A stretch of DNA of 64,000 bases, taken from the NCBI RefSeq assembly GCF_963975345.1, contig NZ_CAXBGE010000001.1, forward strand, positions 62,001-126,000. Reading direction: 5' to 3'. Both the position numbers and the translations under genes were made by a program. The stretch is from Maricaulis sp963975345. GTDB taxonomy: Bacteria; Pseudomonadota; Alphaproteobacteria; Caulobacterales; Maricaulaceae. Positions within the stretch are counted from its first letter, which is position 1; each line of letters begins with the position of its first letter. Of the stretch, positions 37,746 through 45,296 are shown in pieces. The notes below the pieces were generated by a model. The model saw only the letters and a list, made by a program, of their open reading frames with translations. It was not told the origin of the DNA and did no database searches.

Positions 37746-37779
37746 GTTGTGTTTTTGGTTTATGCTATAGAAACACAAC
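37746..37779. promoter_or_regulatory. Inverted repeat upstream of glycosyltransferase
   Basis: Perfect 9-bp arms GTTGTGTTT (37746-37754) and AAACACAAC (37771-37779) with a 16-bp AT-rich spacer, in the 49-bp gap between the SixA-like gene and the glycosyltransferase. No T-run follows on either strand, so an operator is more likely than a terminator. Confidence 0.5.
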
Positions 37780-37790
37780 TTTTGGGGGAG

Positions 37791-38279
37791 TCAATCGCCC
37801 GGATTGAACACGCCGATCAGGGTCGGCGAATCCAGCGTTTCGCCCACAAGTGAAAACACGGTTGCGGTCGCTGTCGGATAGCCCATCGGCAAGGCTTCGC
37901 GGGCGCCGCAACGTGCCGCAAGCTTGTGGGCCAATCCACCAATGCCGGGATTATGCCCGACCATGACGATGCGCTGCACCTGTTGGAAGGCAGCCAGCGC
38001 CGCGCGTTCCAGCATTTCGGTGCTGGCATGATAGAGCGCCATCGGATCCTCGATGGGCGGTGTGCCGATGAGGGGGCCAAGATGGTCGAAGGTCTGACGC
38101 GTACGCCAGGCCGGGGAGACCAGTGCCCGATCGACGGGCAGGCCGAGCCCCGCGAGCATCTCGCCGGCCCGGCGGCTATCCTCATGACCGCGCGCTGTCA
38201 GGCCACGCTGAAAATCGTCATCGGCGTCCATCCGGTCTACGGCTTTGGCGTGGCGCATCAAAATCAAAATCCGGTTCAT
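37791..38279 (-). CDS. SixA-like phosphohistidine phosphatase
   Basis: Histidine phosphatase of 162 residues from the phosphoglycerate mutase superfamily. The catalytic RHAK motif is at residues 8-11, and the second His is in VMVGHNPGIGGLA, matching the SixA subgroup that lacks the large insertion. It may dephosphorylate phosphohistidine in a phosphorelay protein; the partner is not known. The ATG at 38279 is preferred to the TTG one codon earlier. It is upstream of the glycosyltransferase gene on the same strand. Confidence 0.88.
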   Translation of the reverse strand: MNRILILMRHAKAVDRMDADDDFQRGLTARGHEDSRRAGEMLAGLGLPVDRALVSPAWRTRQTFDHLGPLIGTPPIEDPMALYHASTEMLERAALAAFQQVQRIVMVGHNPGIGGLAHKLAARCGAREALPMGYPTATATVFSLVGETLDSPTLIGVFNPGD

Positions 38280-38403
38280 CAAGGCCTGCCCTGTTGAGTG
38301 TTCATCCTGTCACGCCCTCTGCCGCGCATCTTGAAATGGCGCGCGGCAAAGCGCACCTTTGTCCTAGTGTGTTTTTTCACGCTTTTGAACCAAGGAGACG
38401 AAT

Positions 38404-39042
38404 ATGGGTTTGTTGCTGGGCGATATTGCCCCGAATTTTGATGCCGTCACCAATGAAGGTCCGATCAGCTTTCACGACTGGATCGGCGATAACTGGGTGG
38501 TGTTCTTCTCGCATCCGGCTGATTTTACACCGGTTTGCACCACTGAGCTCGGCTTCACCGCCAAGCTGAAGGACGAATTTGCCAAGCGCAATACCAAGGC
38601 GATTGCCCTGTCGGTCGACAGTGCCGAAGACCATAAGGCCTGGATCAAGGATATCGAGGAAACCCAGAATGTCGCGATGAATTTCCCGATTATCGCGGAC
38701 GTGGATCGCAAGGTTTCGACCCTCTATTCGATGATCCATCCGAATGCGGCGTCTGCCGTCACGGTCCGCGCTGTCTACGTCATCGACGCTAACAAGAAGA
38801 TCCGCGCCACCTTCACCTATCCACCAAGCGCGGGCCGCAATTTCAACGAAATCCTGCGCCTGATCGACAGCCTGCAGCTGACCGATAATTACAAGGTCGC
38901 GACCCCGGTCAATTGGGTCGATGGCGAGGATGTCATCATCGTGCCGACGCTCTCGGATGCTGATGCCGACAAGCTCTTCCCGGCCGGCTACAAGAAGATC
39001 AAACCGTATCTGCGCACGACGAAACAGCCGAATAAGGGTTAG
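38404..39042 (+). CDS. 1-Cys peroxiredoxin (Prx6 type)
   Basis: Peroxiredoxin of 212 residues that reduces peroxides. The peroxidatic Cys45 is in PVCTTE, and no second Cys is seen, so it is a 1-Cys enzyme with an external reductant. The Prx6-type C-terminal extension (VNWVDGEDVIIVPTLSD) is present. AAGGAG precedes the ATG. It has its own strong terminator and is likely monocistronic. Length fits the family (about 210-220). Confidence 0.95.
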   Translation: MGLLLGDIAPNFDAVTNEGPISFHDWIGDNWVVFFSHPADFTPVCTTELGFTAKLKDEFAKRNTKAIALSVDSAEDHKAWIKDIEETQNVAMNFPIIADVDRKVSTLYSMIHPNAASAVTVRAVYVIDANKKIRATFTYPPSAGRNFNEILRLIDSLQLTDNYKVATPVNWVDGEDVIIVPTLSDADADKLFPAGYKKIKPYLRTTKQPNKG

Positions 39043-39093
39043 GCGAGATCCGGCACCTGATGGTGCCGTGCCTTGCAGTTGAGCCCATGAACA

Positions 39094-39126
39094 GGGGCGT
39101 CCGGACAGACCGGGCGCCCCTTTTTT
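39094..39126 (+). terminator. Terminator after peroxiredoxin gene
   Basis: An 11-bp stem (39094-39104 with 39110-39120, one G-U pair, five-base loop) is followed directly by six Ts. Confidence 0.93.
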
Positions 39127-39174
39127 GTTCGACCAGGCGGGGCCAGGCCTTGCGTGGGAGGAAATGTTTCAAAC

Positions 39175-39220
39175 TTGACGACAAGGATCCTTTACATATA
39201 AATGACAAGTACGCTTTACA
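39175..39220 (+). promoter_or_regulatory. Promoter with tandem operator-like repeats
   Basis: TTGACG (39175-39180) and TATAAA (39197-39202) form a sigma70-like promoter with a 16-bp spacer. Overlapping it are two direct repeats of GACAAG-N5-TTTACA at 39180-39196 and 39204-39220, 24 bp apart. The arrangement fits autorepression by the small XRE regulator encoded 0.9 kb downstream; this is inference. Confidence 0.6.
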
Positions 39221-39234
39221 GACAGGGTGTTGTC

Positions 39235-39486
39235 ATGGAACCGGGCCGGCGCGATTTTGAACTTGACCACAGACCGTGCGCGGCGCGGCAGAGAAACACA
39301 TCGGCGAGGACTGTGCCTCTTCCGGGAGGCTCATTCGGCAGGCATTTGCTGACACCCAGTTTATCCGACCCGATTGCGGGGGCGGACAAGTTGGCCCGGG
39401 CGAATCTGGTCATGAGCCGCAAAATCCAGACCCACGCGCTTCCTGACCACCCGGACTTGCAGCGTGGGACGGGGATAGGGCGATGA
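39235..39486 (+). CDS. Possible 83-codon leader gene
   Basis: An open frame beginning at the first ATG after the predicted promoter and ending with a TGA that overlaps the ATG of the next gene (ATGA), a typical coupling arrangement. The product is basic and polar with no recognisable domain or membrane segment, and its ribosome site is weak. It may instead be an untranslated leader of about 270 bases. It is the only candidate content of this stretch. Confidence 0.3.
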   Translation: MEPGRRDFELDHRPCAARQRNTSARTVPLPGGSFGRHLLTPSLSDPIAGADKLARANLVMSRKIQTHALPDHPDLQRGTGIGR

Positions 39487-40088
39487 CAGACAGGTTGAAC
39501 AAGGCGGATGCGGGGCATCGCGCACCGTCTGGGATTGATTTCCTGCTCTTGCTGGTCTGGATCGTCAGCTTGATAGTCGCAGCTCAGCTATTTGTGCGGT
39601 CACAAGGTCTGATCTGGCCGATCATCGCTGCCGCCGTTGGCGTCCTGTCGCTCGCCGCATGGCTATGGCGGCTGGAGAGGGCGAGACGGGCGTCAGTCAA
39701 TCTCGTCGACCGGGCATTCGGCAGCTTCACCCTGCGCAACACACTGCTGGTGCTGGGCTATGTGTTGAGCCTGGTTCTGGCGATGTCCTGGCTCGACAGC
39801 GTAACCCCGCCATTCTGGCGCATCGGCCTGCTTGCCTTGCCATCGCTATTCCTGGCCGGTTGGGTCTGGGCGTTTAGTGCCATGATCCAGTCATCCGACG
39901 AGATGATGCGCGACCTCAGAATTCGGGCGGTCGCGTTGTCAGCTGGAACCGTGCTCCTGTTGGCCACGATCTGGGGGCTGTTCGCTCAGCTGCTGGATGC
40001 CCCCGATTTGCCGGCCTATCTGCTTCTGCCGGGCTTTGCCCTGGGATACGGCGTGGCCCTGCAGATCATCGGCGGGGCTGACGCATGA
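39483..40088 (+). CDS. Six-TM membrane protein paired with XRE regulator
   Basis: A 201-residue integral membrane protein with six hydrophobic segments (about 17-38, 43-62, 77-96, 106-128, 147-170, 178-196). The loop between segments 4 and 5 carries SSDEMMRDLRIRA, resembling the DERxxxIxxxA motif seen in DUF2178-like proteins encoded beside small HTH regulators. The ATG overlaps a preceding possible leader frame, and its stop overlaps the regulator's ATG, so the pair is coupled. Function unknown; membrane sensing or signalling is inference. Confidence 0.8.
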   Translation: MTDRLNKADAGHRAPSGIDFLLLLVWIVSLIVAAQLFVRSQGLIWPIIAAAVGVLSLAAWLWRLERARRASVNLVDRAFGSFTLRNTLLVLGYVLSLVLAMSWLDSVTPPFWRIGLLALPSLFLAGWVWAFSAMIQSSDEMMRDLRIRAVALSAGTVLLLATIWGLFAQLLDAPDLPAYLLLPGFALGYGVALQIIGGADA

Positions 40089-40285
40089 GAAACCGTCTGC
40101 GCGAGCTGCGGGGCGAGCTTGGCTGGAGCCAGCAGGCCTTGGCAGGTCGTCTCGATGTCTCGCGGCAGACCGTCAATGCGCTGGAGACAGGCAGATATGA
40201 TCCCTCGCTGCCGCTCGCATTCAAGCTTGGTCGGCTGTTCAAACTGAAGATCGAACAGATCTTCGACGACGACGCCAAACCCTAA
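40085..40285 (+). CDS. Small XRE/Cro-type HTH regulator
   Basis: A 66-residue DNA-binding protein, almost entirely one helix-turn-helix domain: LRGELGWSQQALAGRLDVSR then QTVNALETGRYDPSL, ending in the FKLKIEQIFDDD typical of the YozG-like group. It has no ligand domain, so control probably comes through the coupled membrane partner. It overlaps the membrane gene by four bases, and its stop overlaps the stop of the convergent ABC permease gene. It likely binds the tandem repeats at 39180-39220. Confidence 0.9.
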   Translation: MRNRLRELRGELGWSQQALAGRLDVSRQTVNALETGRYDPSLPLAFKLGRLFKLKIEQIFDDDAKP

Positions 40286-41397
40286 TCCAGTGTCCGGCGA
40301 TAGCGCCGGATCGCGACCACGGCGATGACGATGAACATCACCATCAGCGGCCAGATGCTCGGCCAGACGTCGGGCAGAGCGGCGCCCTTGAGCATCACGG
40401 CGCGGACCACCCGGATGTAATGCGTGGTAGGAATGAGCTGGCCCAACGCCTGGGCCCAATGCGGCATGGCGGCGAAGGGGAACATGAAGCCGGAGAGCAG
40501 GAAGGAGGGCATGAACAGGAACATGGTCAGCTGCATCGCTTGCATCTGGCTCCGCGCCACGGTCGAGAACAAAAAGCCCAAGGCCAGGTTCACGACGATG
40601 AAGAGCGCGCTGGCGATGATGAAAGCGAACGGGCTGCCCAGAAACGGCACCCCGAACAGATAGCGTGCCCCGGCCAGCATGATGGCGACCTGCAAGGATC
40701 CGACAAAGACATAGGGCGTGATCTTGCCGATCATCACCTCGAAGGCCTCGGTCGGCGTTGAGAGCAAGGCCTCGAGTGTGCCGCGTTCGGCTTCGCGCGT
40801 CAGCGAAATCGACGTCATCATCGCCATCGTCAGGGTCAGGATGGTTCCGAGCAGGCCGGGAACGATATTGAGCGCAGTGCGTCCGGCCGGGTTGTAGCGG
40901 CGGTGAATCACGGTCTCGACCGGCGGCGTCATCTCACCGAGATAAGGCTCAAGCGCCCGCTGGACGATGCCGGCAAAGGCGCCGCTGCCGGCCCCGGCGG
41001 CAACCGGATCGGAGCCGTCAGAGTCGAGCAGGATTTGCGGCCGCTCGCCGCGCGCCAGATCGCGTTCGAAATTTGGCGGGATCGCCACCACGAAGGAGGC
41101 TCTCCCATCGCGCAGCGCCATATCAGCCTCTTCGGGCGAGGCAACGATACCAGTGATGTCGAAGAATTCCGACGTCTCCATCGCCTGTATGATGGCGCGG
41201 CTGGCCGGGCCGCTATCGCCCATTTCCACCAGGGTCGGCAAATGGCGCGCATCGGTATTGATCGCATAGCCAAACAGCAAAAGCTGCATCACCGGGATCC
41301 CGACCATCATGCCGAAGGTCAGCCGGTCGCGCGTCATCTGGATGAATTCCTTGCGCAGGATGGCGATGATGCGGTTGAAGGAAGCGAAGCGGTTCAT
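40282..41397 (-). CDS. ABC-2 exporter permease (YbhS/R type)
   Basis: Membrane permease of 371 residues. A TM near residues 25-45 is followed by a large extracytoplasmic domain (about 50-175) and five C-terminal TMs, the layout of the YhhJ/YbhS ABC-2 group. Family motifs include LTLTMAMMTSISLTREAERGTLEALLSTP split around residue 195, and FLFMPSFLLSGFMFP. It overlaps the ATPase gene by four bases. With the ATPase and HlyD-like lipoprotein it should form an envelope-spanning exporter. Confidence 0.92.
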   Translation of the reverse strand: MNRFASFNRIIAILRKEFIQMTRDRLTFGMMVGIPVMQLLLFGYAINTDARHLPTLVEMGDSGPASRAIIQAMETSEFFDITGIVASPEEADMALRDGRASFVVAIPPNFERDLARGERPQILLDSDGSDPVAAGAGSGAFAGIVQRALEPYLGEMTPPVETVIHRRYNPAGRTALNIVPGLLGTILTLTMAMMTSISLTREAERGTLEALLSTPTEAFEVMIGKITPYVFVGSLQVAIMLAGARYLFGVPFLGSPFAFIIASALFIVVNLALGFLFSTVARSQMQAMQLTMFLFMPSFLLSGFMFPFAAMPHWAQALGQLIPTTHYIRVVRAVMLKGAALPDVWPSIWPLMVMFIVIAVVAIRRYRRTLD

Positions 41398-42320
41398 TGG
41401 AAATTGTCCTGCGCGCCGGTCATCAGCCAGATGAAGGCTTCTTCGAGTCCGGTCTTCGCCTTGCTGACATCAAATTCCGGACGCTCGCGCCAGGGCGCAA
41501 TCGCGCGCTCCAACAGCGCCTCGTCGCGCCCCGAGACATGTAGAGCCGAGCCGAAACGGGCGATCTGGTCGACGCCGGGCGCGTGTTGCAGAGCGTCATA
41601 AACGGGCTGCAGGCCCTTGCCCTCAATGCGCCAGGTGGTGAGGCCGACAATGCCGGCAATATCGGCCGAGGGCGCATCGATCAGCTTCTTGCCATAGGCG
41701 ATATAGGCGATGGAATCGCACTGCACGGCTTCATCCATGTAGTGGGTCGAGACCAGCACGGTGACGCCCTGTTGCGACAGGCGCCGGATGCGGTCCCAGA
41801 AATCGCGCCTCGCTTTGGGATCAACCCCGGCGGTCGGCTCGTCGAGCATCAGCAGGCCGGGCTTGTGCATGGTCGCTGCGGCGAGCGCCAGGCGCTGTTT
41901 CCAGCCGCCAGACAGATTGGCGGCGAGCTGTTTGGCCCGCGGTTCCAGATCATACTCCGCAAGGGTGGCGAGCACGGTCTGTGTCTGGTTTGGTACCGCG
42001 TGCAGGCGGGCCATGAAGTCGAGATTCTCGCGCACTGTCAGATCGCCATAGAGGGAGAATTTCTGCGTCATATAGCCGACGCGCGATTTGATCTCGCGGC
42101 TCTGGGTGACGATGTCATAACCCAGCGCCGTGCCGCCGCCGCCATCGGGCTTCAACAGACCGCACATCAGCCGGATCGTTGTCGTCTTGCCCGAACCATT
42201 GGGGCCAAGAAATCCATAGATCGCGCCCTTGGGGACCTGGATCGAGAAATCGTCGACCACCCTGGTGTTGCCGAAACTCTTGGTCAGCCCGTGGACATCA
42301 ATGACGAGTTCGCCATCCAT
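41394..42320 (-). CDS. ABC exporter ATPase
   Basis: ABC ATPase of 308 residues. Walker A is GPNGSGKTT, the signature LSGGWKQRLALA, Walker B LLMLDEPTAGVD, and the H-loop VSTHYMDEA. The ATG at 42320 lies one base past the HlyD stop and is chosen over longer in-frame starts that would run into the HlyD gene. A C-terminal region of about 80 residues follows the nucleotide-binding domain, as in YbhF-like proteins. It drives the permease encoded next. Confidence 0.94.
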   Translation of the reverse strand: MDGELVIDVHGLTKSFGNTRVVDDFSIQVPKGAIYGFLGPNGSGKTTTIRLMCGLLKPDGGGGTALGYDIVTQSREIKSRVGYMTQKFSLYGDLTVRENLDFMARLHAVPNQTQTVLATLAEYDLEPRAKQLAANLSGGWKQRLALAAATMHKPGLLMLDEPTAGVDPKARRDFWDRIRRLSQQGVTVLVSTHYMDEAVQCDSIAYIAYGKKLIDAPSADIAGIVGLTTWRIEGKGLQPVYDALQHAPGVDQIARFGSALHVSGRDEALLERAIAPWRERPEFDVSKAKTGLEEAFIWLMTGAQDNFQ

Positions 42321-42321
42321 G

Positions 42322-43260
42322 CTAGCGTACCTCGAGCCGCAGCGGCGTGCCCGGGGGCGGTGGGTTGGCATCAAACCGGGCTTCGGCGCGATAGACCAGC
42401 CGGGAACGTTCGCTGTCGGAATAGATGAAGGGCGCGGTGAATTGCGCCTCATCATCAATCCGGGTGATGGTTGCCATCAGGCCGGACGCGCAGCCATCGC
42501 AATTGACGGCGAGGCGTGTGCCAGACGGGGTCGCTGCCAGTTCGCCTTCCGGGATGAAGACGACCGCGTGAACTGCGCCTTCGGGTAGCAGGGAATAGAC
42601 CGGCTGGGCTGGTCCGGCCTGTTCGCCCGCATAGCGGATCTGGCGTTCGACATGACCATTGGAGGGCACAGTAATGTGGCGCTGGCTGAGGGTAAATTCG
42701 GCGCGGTCGACGCTGGACTGTGCCGCTGCGATCGCCGCCTGCAGCGCGCGCAACTGGTTCTCGCGCGCCGGTAATTGCACCAGGTTGAGGCGTTGGCGCA
42801 TCTCACTGACGCGGGCATTGGCGGTCTCCGCTGCCGCCTCGGCCTGGTCGAGCCTGGCTTGGCTGACATGGCCCTGCTGGAACAGCTCGCGGGTGCGGGT
42901 CAAATCGTCACCGGCTTGCGCTTGCGCGGCTGTTGCTTGAGCGAGCTGGTCGCGAGCGGCACCGATTTCCGGAGCCCGCGCGCCGGCTGCCGCATCATCG
43001 AACTGCGCCGTTGCGACTGCAAGCTGGGCCGTTGCGGCGGCGAGGGCGGCTTGGGCGTCGGTATCGTCGACCCGGAAGGCGATCTGGCCAGCGGTGGCTG
43101 GGCCGCCTTCGAGCAGGCTGGTTTCGATAATCCGGCCGGGCATATCCGGCGCCAATGCGATGAAATCCCCCTCGACATAGCCGTGCAGGCCAGGCTCGAT
43201 GGGCGGCGAACAGGCGCTGAGCAGGACCAAAACAAAAGCGGGCGCGATGAAACGGGTCAT
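42322..43260 (-). CDS. HlyD-like adaptor lipoprotein
   Basis: Periplasmic adaptor, 312 residues, with lipobox LSAC (Cys17) instead of a TM anchor. Lipoyl half-motifs GDFIALAPDMPGRI and VPSNGHVERQ flank a long Ala/Gln-rich coiled coil (about 65-185). It should connect the inner-membrane ABC permease to an outer-membrane channel, as YhiI/YbhG do. It overlaps tetR by four bases and abuts the ATPase gene, so tetR-hlyD-ATPase-permease is one operon. Confidence 0.92.
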   Translation of the reverse strand: MTRFIAPAFVLVLLSACSPPIEPGLHGYVEGDFIALAPDMPGRIIETSLLEGGPATAGQIAFRVDDTDAQAALAAATAQLAVATAQFDDAAAGARAPEIGAARDQLAQATAAQAQAGDDLTRTRELFQQGHVSQARLDQAEAAAETANARVSEMRQRLNLVQLPARENQLRALQAAIAAAQSSVDRAEFTLSQRHITVPSNGHVERQIRYAGEQAGPAQPVYSLLPEGAVHAVVFIPEGELAATPSGTRLAVNCDGCASGLMATITRIDDEAQFTAPFIYSDSERSRLVYRAEARFDANPPPPGTPLRLEVR

Positions 43261-43901
43261 GAAGGCAGGCTCTCCTGGCGCGGTATGAGGCCGTAAAGCA
43301 CGATATCGGCAATCGCATCGGCGAGGTCGCCTGGATCGGTCAGCTTTTCCGGCTTGAGTTCGAAAATTGTTGTCAACACCATATGCACGATGCCGGGGCC
43401 GATCATGACGCGCATGAAGGCGTCGGTATCGACCTTGCGGAACACACCCTTTTCAACGGCTGCTGCGAGCAGGGCGCTCACCGAGCGGCGCATCACATCA
43501 AGCACGTGTTCGCGGTAGAAGGCGGCGAGTTCGGGAAAGCGGTGCGCCTCGGTCAGCATCAGACGCGGCGCTGCCGAGATTTTCGGTGATGACATGGCGG
43601 TGATCAGGATCCGCAACAGGCCACGCAGCGCCGCCTCGGGATCAACCGCGGCACTGTGGGCCACGTGTTGCTCGACCGATCGCGCCAGCGCCCCGGCGGA
43701 TTGCTCCACCAGCGCATTGAGCATCGCTTCCTTGGAGGGAAAATAAAGATAGAGCGCGCCCTTGGAGAGCCCGGCCCGCCGGGCGATATCTTCGACCCGC
43801 GCCGTGGCAAAGCCCTGCTCGACAAACACCGCCAGCGCCGCTTCGAGGATTTCCTCGGGACGCGCTTCCGGGCGGCGGCGATGGCTGGGTTTGCGGATCA
43901 T
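43257..43901 (-). CDS. TetR family repressor of the ABC exporter
   Basis: TetR/AcrR regulator of 214 residues. The HTH is at about 18-60 (ARVEDIARRAGLSKGALYLYFPSKEAM), followed by an all-helical ligand-binding domain. It is first gene of the exporter operon and has a perfect 14-bp palindrome 13 bp before its ATG, so autoregulation of the whole operon is likely. The inducer is unknown. Confidence 0.94.
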   Translation of the reverse strand: MIRKPSHRRRPEARPEEILEAALAVFVEQGFATARVEDIARRAGLSKGALYLYFPSKEAMLNALVEQSAGALARSVEQHVAHSAAVDPEAALRGLLRILITAMSSPKISAAPRLMLTEAHRFPELAAFYREHVLDVMRRSVSALLAAAVEKGVFRKVDTDAFMRVMIGPGIVHMVLTTIFELKPEKLTDPGDLADAIADIVLYGLIPRQESLPS

Positions 43902-43913
43902 GATTCGTATGTA

Positions 43914-43927
43914 ACTGACCGGTCAGT
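43914..43927. promoter_or_regulatory. TetR operator palindrome
   Basis: Perfect palindrome ACTGACCGGTCAGT starts 13 bp upstream of the tetR ATG. Its size and place are typical of TetR-family operators. Confidence 0.8.
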
Positions 43928-43939
43928 CAGTAGCAAGTT

Positions 43940-44031
43940 AAAAGGGGACAGGTATATTTAACGCGCCGCCAACCGGCTTGCGCAGCAATGGCGCCGTGGC
44001 GCGGGCGCGTTAAATATACCTGTCCCCTTTT
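43940..44031. repeat. Long inverted repeat, 28-bp arms
   Basis: Arms 43940-43967 and 44004-44031 are perfect reverse complements (starting AAAAGGGGACAGGTATATTT). The 36-bp spacer is GC-rich and can itself fold. From memory, GGGGACAGGTATATTT-like sequences recur around REP-type elements linked to Y1/IS200-like transposases; that link needs checking. It opens the 763-bp region without a convincing gene. Confidence 0.9.
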
Positions 44032-44080
44032 TAGGTTGCACCAAAATCTCCACGCCGCGAGCGGCTGGAGGGATAGGAGG

Positions 44081-44147
44081 GTGCGGGACGCCGGCGAATG
44101 CCGGTAACCGGTAATGTAAGTAGCGTGACATTCGTGACGTCCCGCAC
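44081..44147. repeat. Nested inverted repeat
   Basis: Outer arms GTGCGGGACG (44081-44090) and CGTCCCGCAC (44138-44147) enclose inner arms CGAATG (44095-44100) and CATTCG (44129-44134), giving a two-part hairpin with a CCGGTAACCGG palindrome in the loop region. Confidence 0.75.
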
Positions 44148-44386
44148 GTGCAGTTTTCTCGGGCTGTCTCCACCCCGGTTCCAATCCAGAAAGGTACTCA
44201 GGTCGGTCGTTTAGTGCCGTCAGACCTTAATGGACGCCCTGCCAGCGCTCGGGATGTCACCCCTTCGCCCGGACAGGCTGCACGCTCCCGATCGCCGCGA
44301 CTGACTGAGCTCGTGCCTCCCGTGCGACCGGAACAGCTGAAGCATACGCGCAGGTGGAGGGGGTGGGGATAAGTTTGCCTAAAACC

Positions 44387-44469
44387 CGTCATCCCGGGGA
44401 ACGCCGGGACCTCGATATCACAGGCTCCGCACCTGCTACGTCGAGGTCCTGACTGGCGTCAGGATGACG
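44387..44469. repeat. Cruciform-like palindromic repeat
   Basis: Arms 44387-44415 and 44441-44469 pair at their ends (CGTCATCC and GACCTCGA in one, their complements in the other), while the middle of each arm folds on itself (CCCGG/CCGGG, and CCTGAC/GTCAGG). The type resembles the GTCATCC-bearing intergenic palindromes common in alphaproteobacteria. Confidence 0.75.
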
Positions 44470-44482
44470 TGCGCTCATTGGA

Positions 44483-44597
44483 GGCGGTGGGGGATAAGCT
44501 CGTCTCCGGCTTCGCGCCACCGCCGATCAGCCCTGCAGCCGTCCCGCCTGGACCGTCGCGAGTCGGGACACGCACCGGCAAAGCCGGAGCATGTCCC
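44483..44597. repeat. Cluster of further inverted repeats
   Basis: GGCGGTGG (44483-44490) pairs with CCACCGCC (44517-44524); GTCCCG (44541) with CGGGAC (44564); GGGACA (44565) with TGTCCC (44592) around CCGGC/GCCGG (44575/44583). The GGGAC segment can join either of two hairpins. No gene is seen here. Confidence 0.6.
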
Positions 44598-44664
44598 GGG
44601 GAGGGCCGCCAAAGCTTGACGCCGCCGCCTGTCACAGGCTCCATCCACACCACGGAGACCCGCC

Positions 44665-45111
44665 ATGTATGAAACTATCTACTTCGCCCTTCACCTGATC
44701 ATCTTCCCGGCCTGGGCGCTGCTGCTGTTCGCGCCGCGTTGGACATGGACGCAGCGCCTCGTCCACACCGCCTTCTTCCCGCTCTTGCTCGGCGTGATCT
44801 ATCTGAGCTTCCTGTCCGCCGGGGTCTTCTTCGGGCAGGCGAGCGAAGGCGCCGGCTTCTCGACCCTCGCCGGCGTGATGGCCCTATTCGCCCGCCCGGT
44901 CGGCGCCCTGACGGGCTGGACCCACTATCTCGTCTTCGACCTCTTCATCGGCGCCTGGCTCAGCCGCGACGCTTTACGCCGCGATATCCCCTACTGGCTG
45001 ATGGCGCCGAGCCTGTTCTTCACCCTGATGTTCGGCCCGATCGGGCTGGCGATTTACCTCGTCGGCCGCAAACTGACGGGCAAGGGCGGCTGGGGGCTGG
45101 CGGAGAGCTGA
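44665..45111 (+). CDS. ABA4-like membrane protein
   Basis: A 148-residue protein with four TM segments matching the ABA4-like family (named after a plant neoxanthin-synthesis protein; bacterial role unknown). Typical motifs are FPAWALLLFAPRW near residue 20 and the RPVGALTGWTHYLVFDLFIG core at about 95-115. ATG at 44665. It follows the palindrome cluster. A decayed relative lies 2 kb downstream past the M28 peptidase. Confidence 0.88.
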   Translation: MYETIYFALHLIIFPAWALLLFAPRWTWTQRLVHTAFFPLLLGVIYLSFLSAGVFFGQASEGAGFSTLAGVMALFARPVGALTGWTHYLVFDLFIGAWLSRDALRRDIPYWLMAPSLFFTLMFGPIGLAIYLVGRKLTGKGGWGLAES

Positions 45112-45296
45112 CTTTCTCCATCTGCCCGCTCCCCCCGCCCACGATTGCGCGCAGGTTTCGGGAAATTAAGTTGTGTCTGTGGAGGCCTTATTCCAATCAT
45201 GCTCCATCGGGGACGGAGATTTCAAGGTTTTGGGGTTTCCTGCACCATTGTGCTGCAGTTGCGAAATACACAGCAAAAATTGCTTGAGGGAGCATC

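Noticed and set aside
43927..44184. An 85-codon minus-strand frame in the palindrome cluster
   Set aside because: It simply reads through inverted repeats; no ribosome site or domain.
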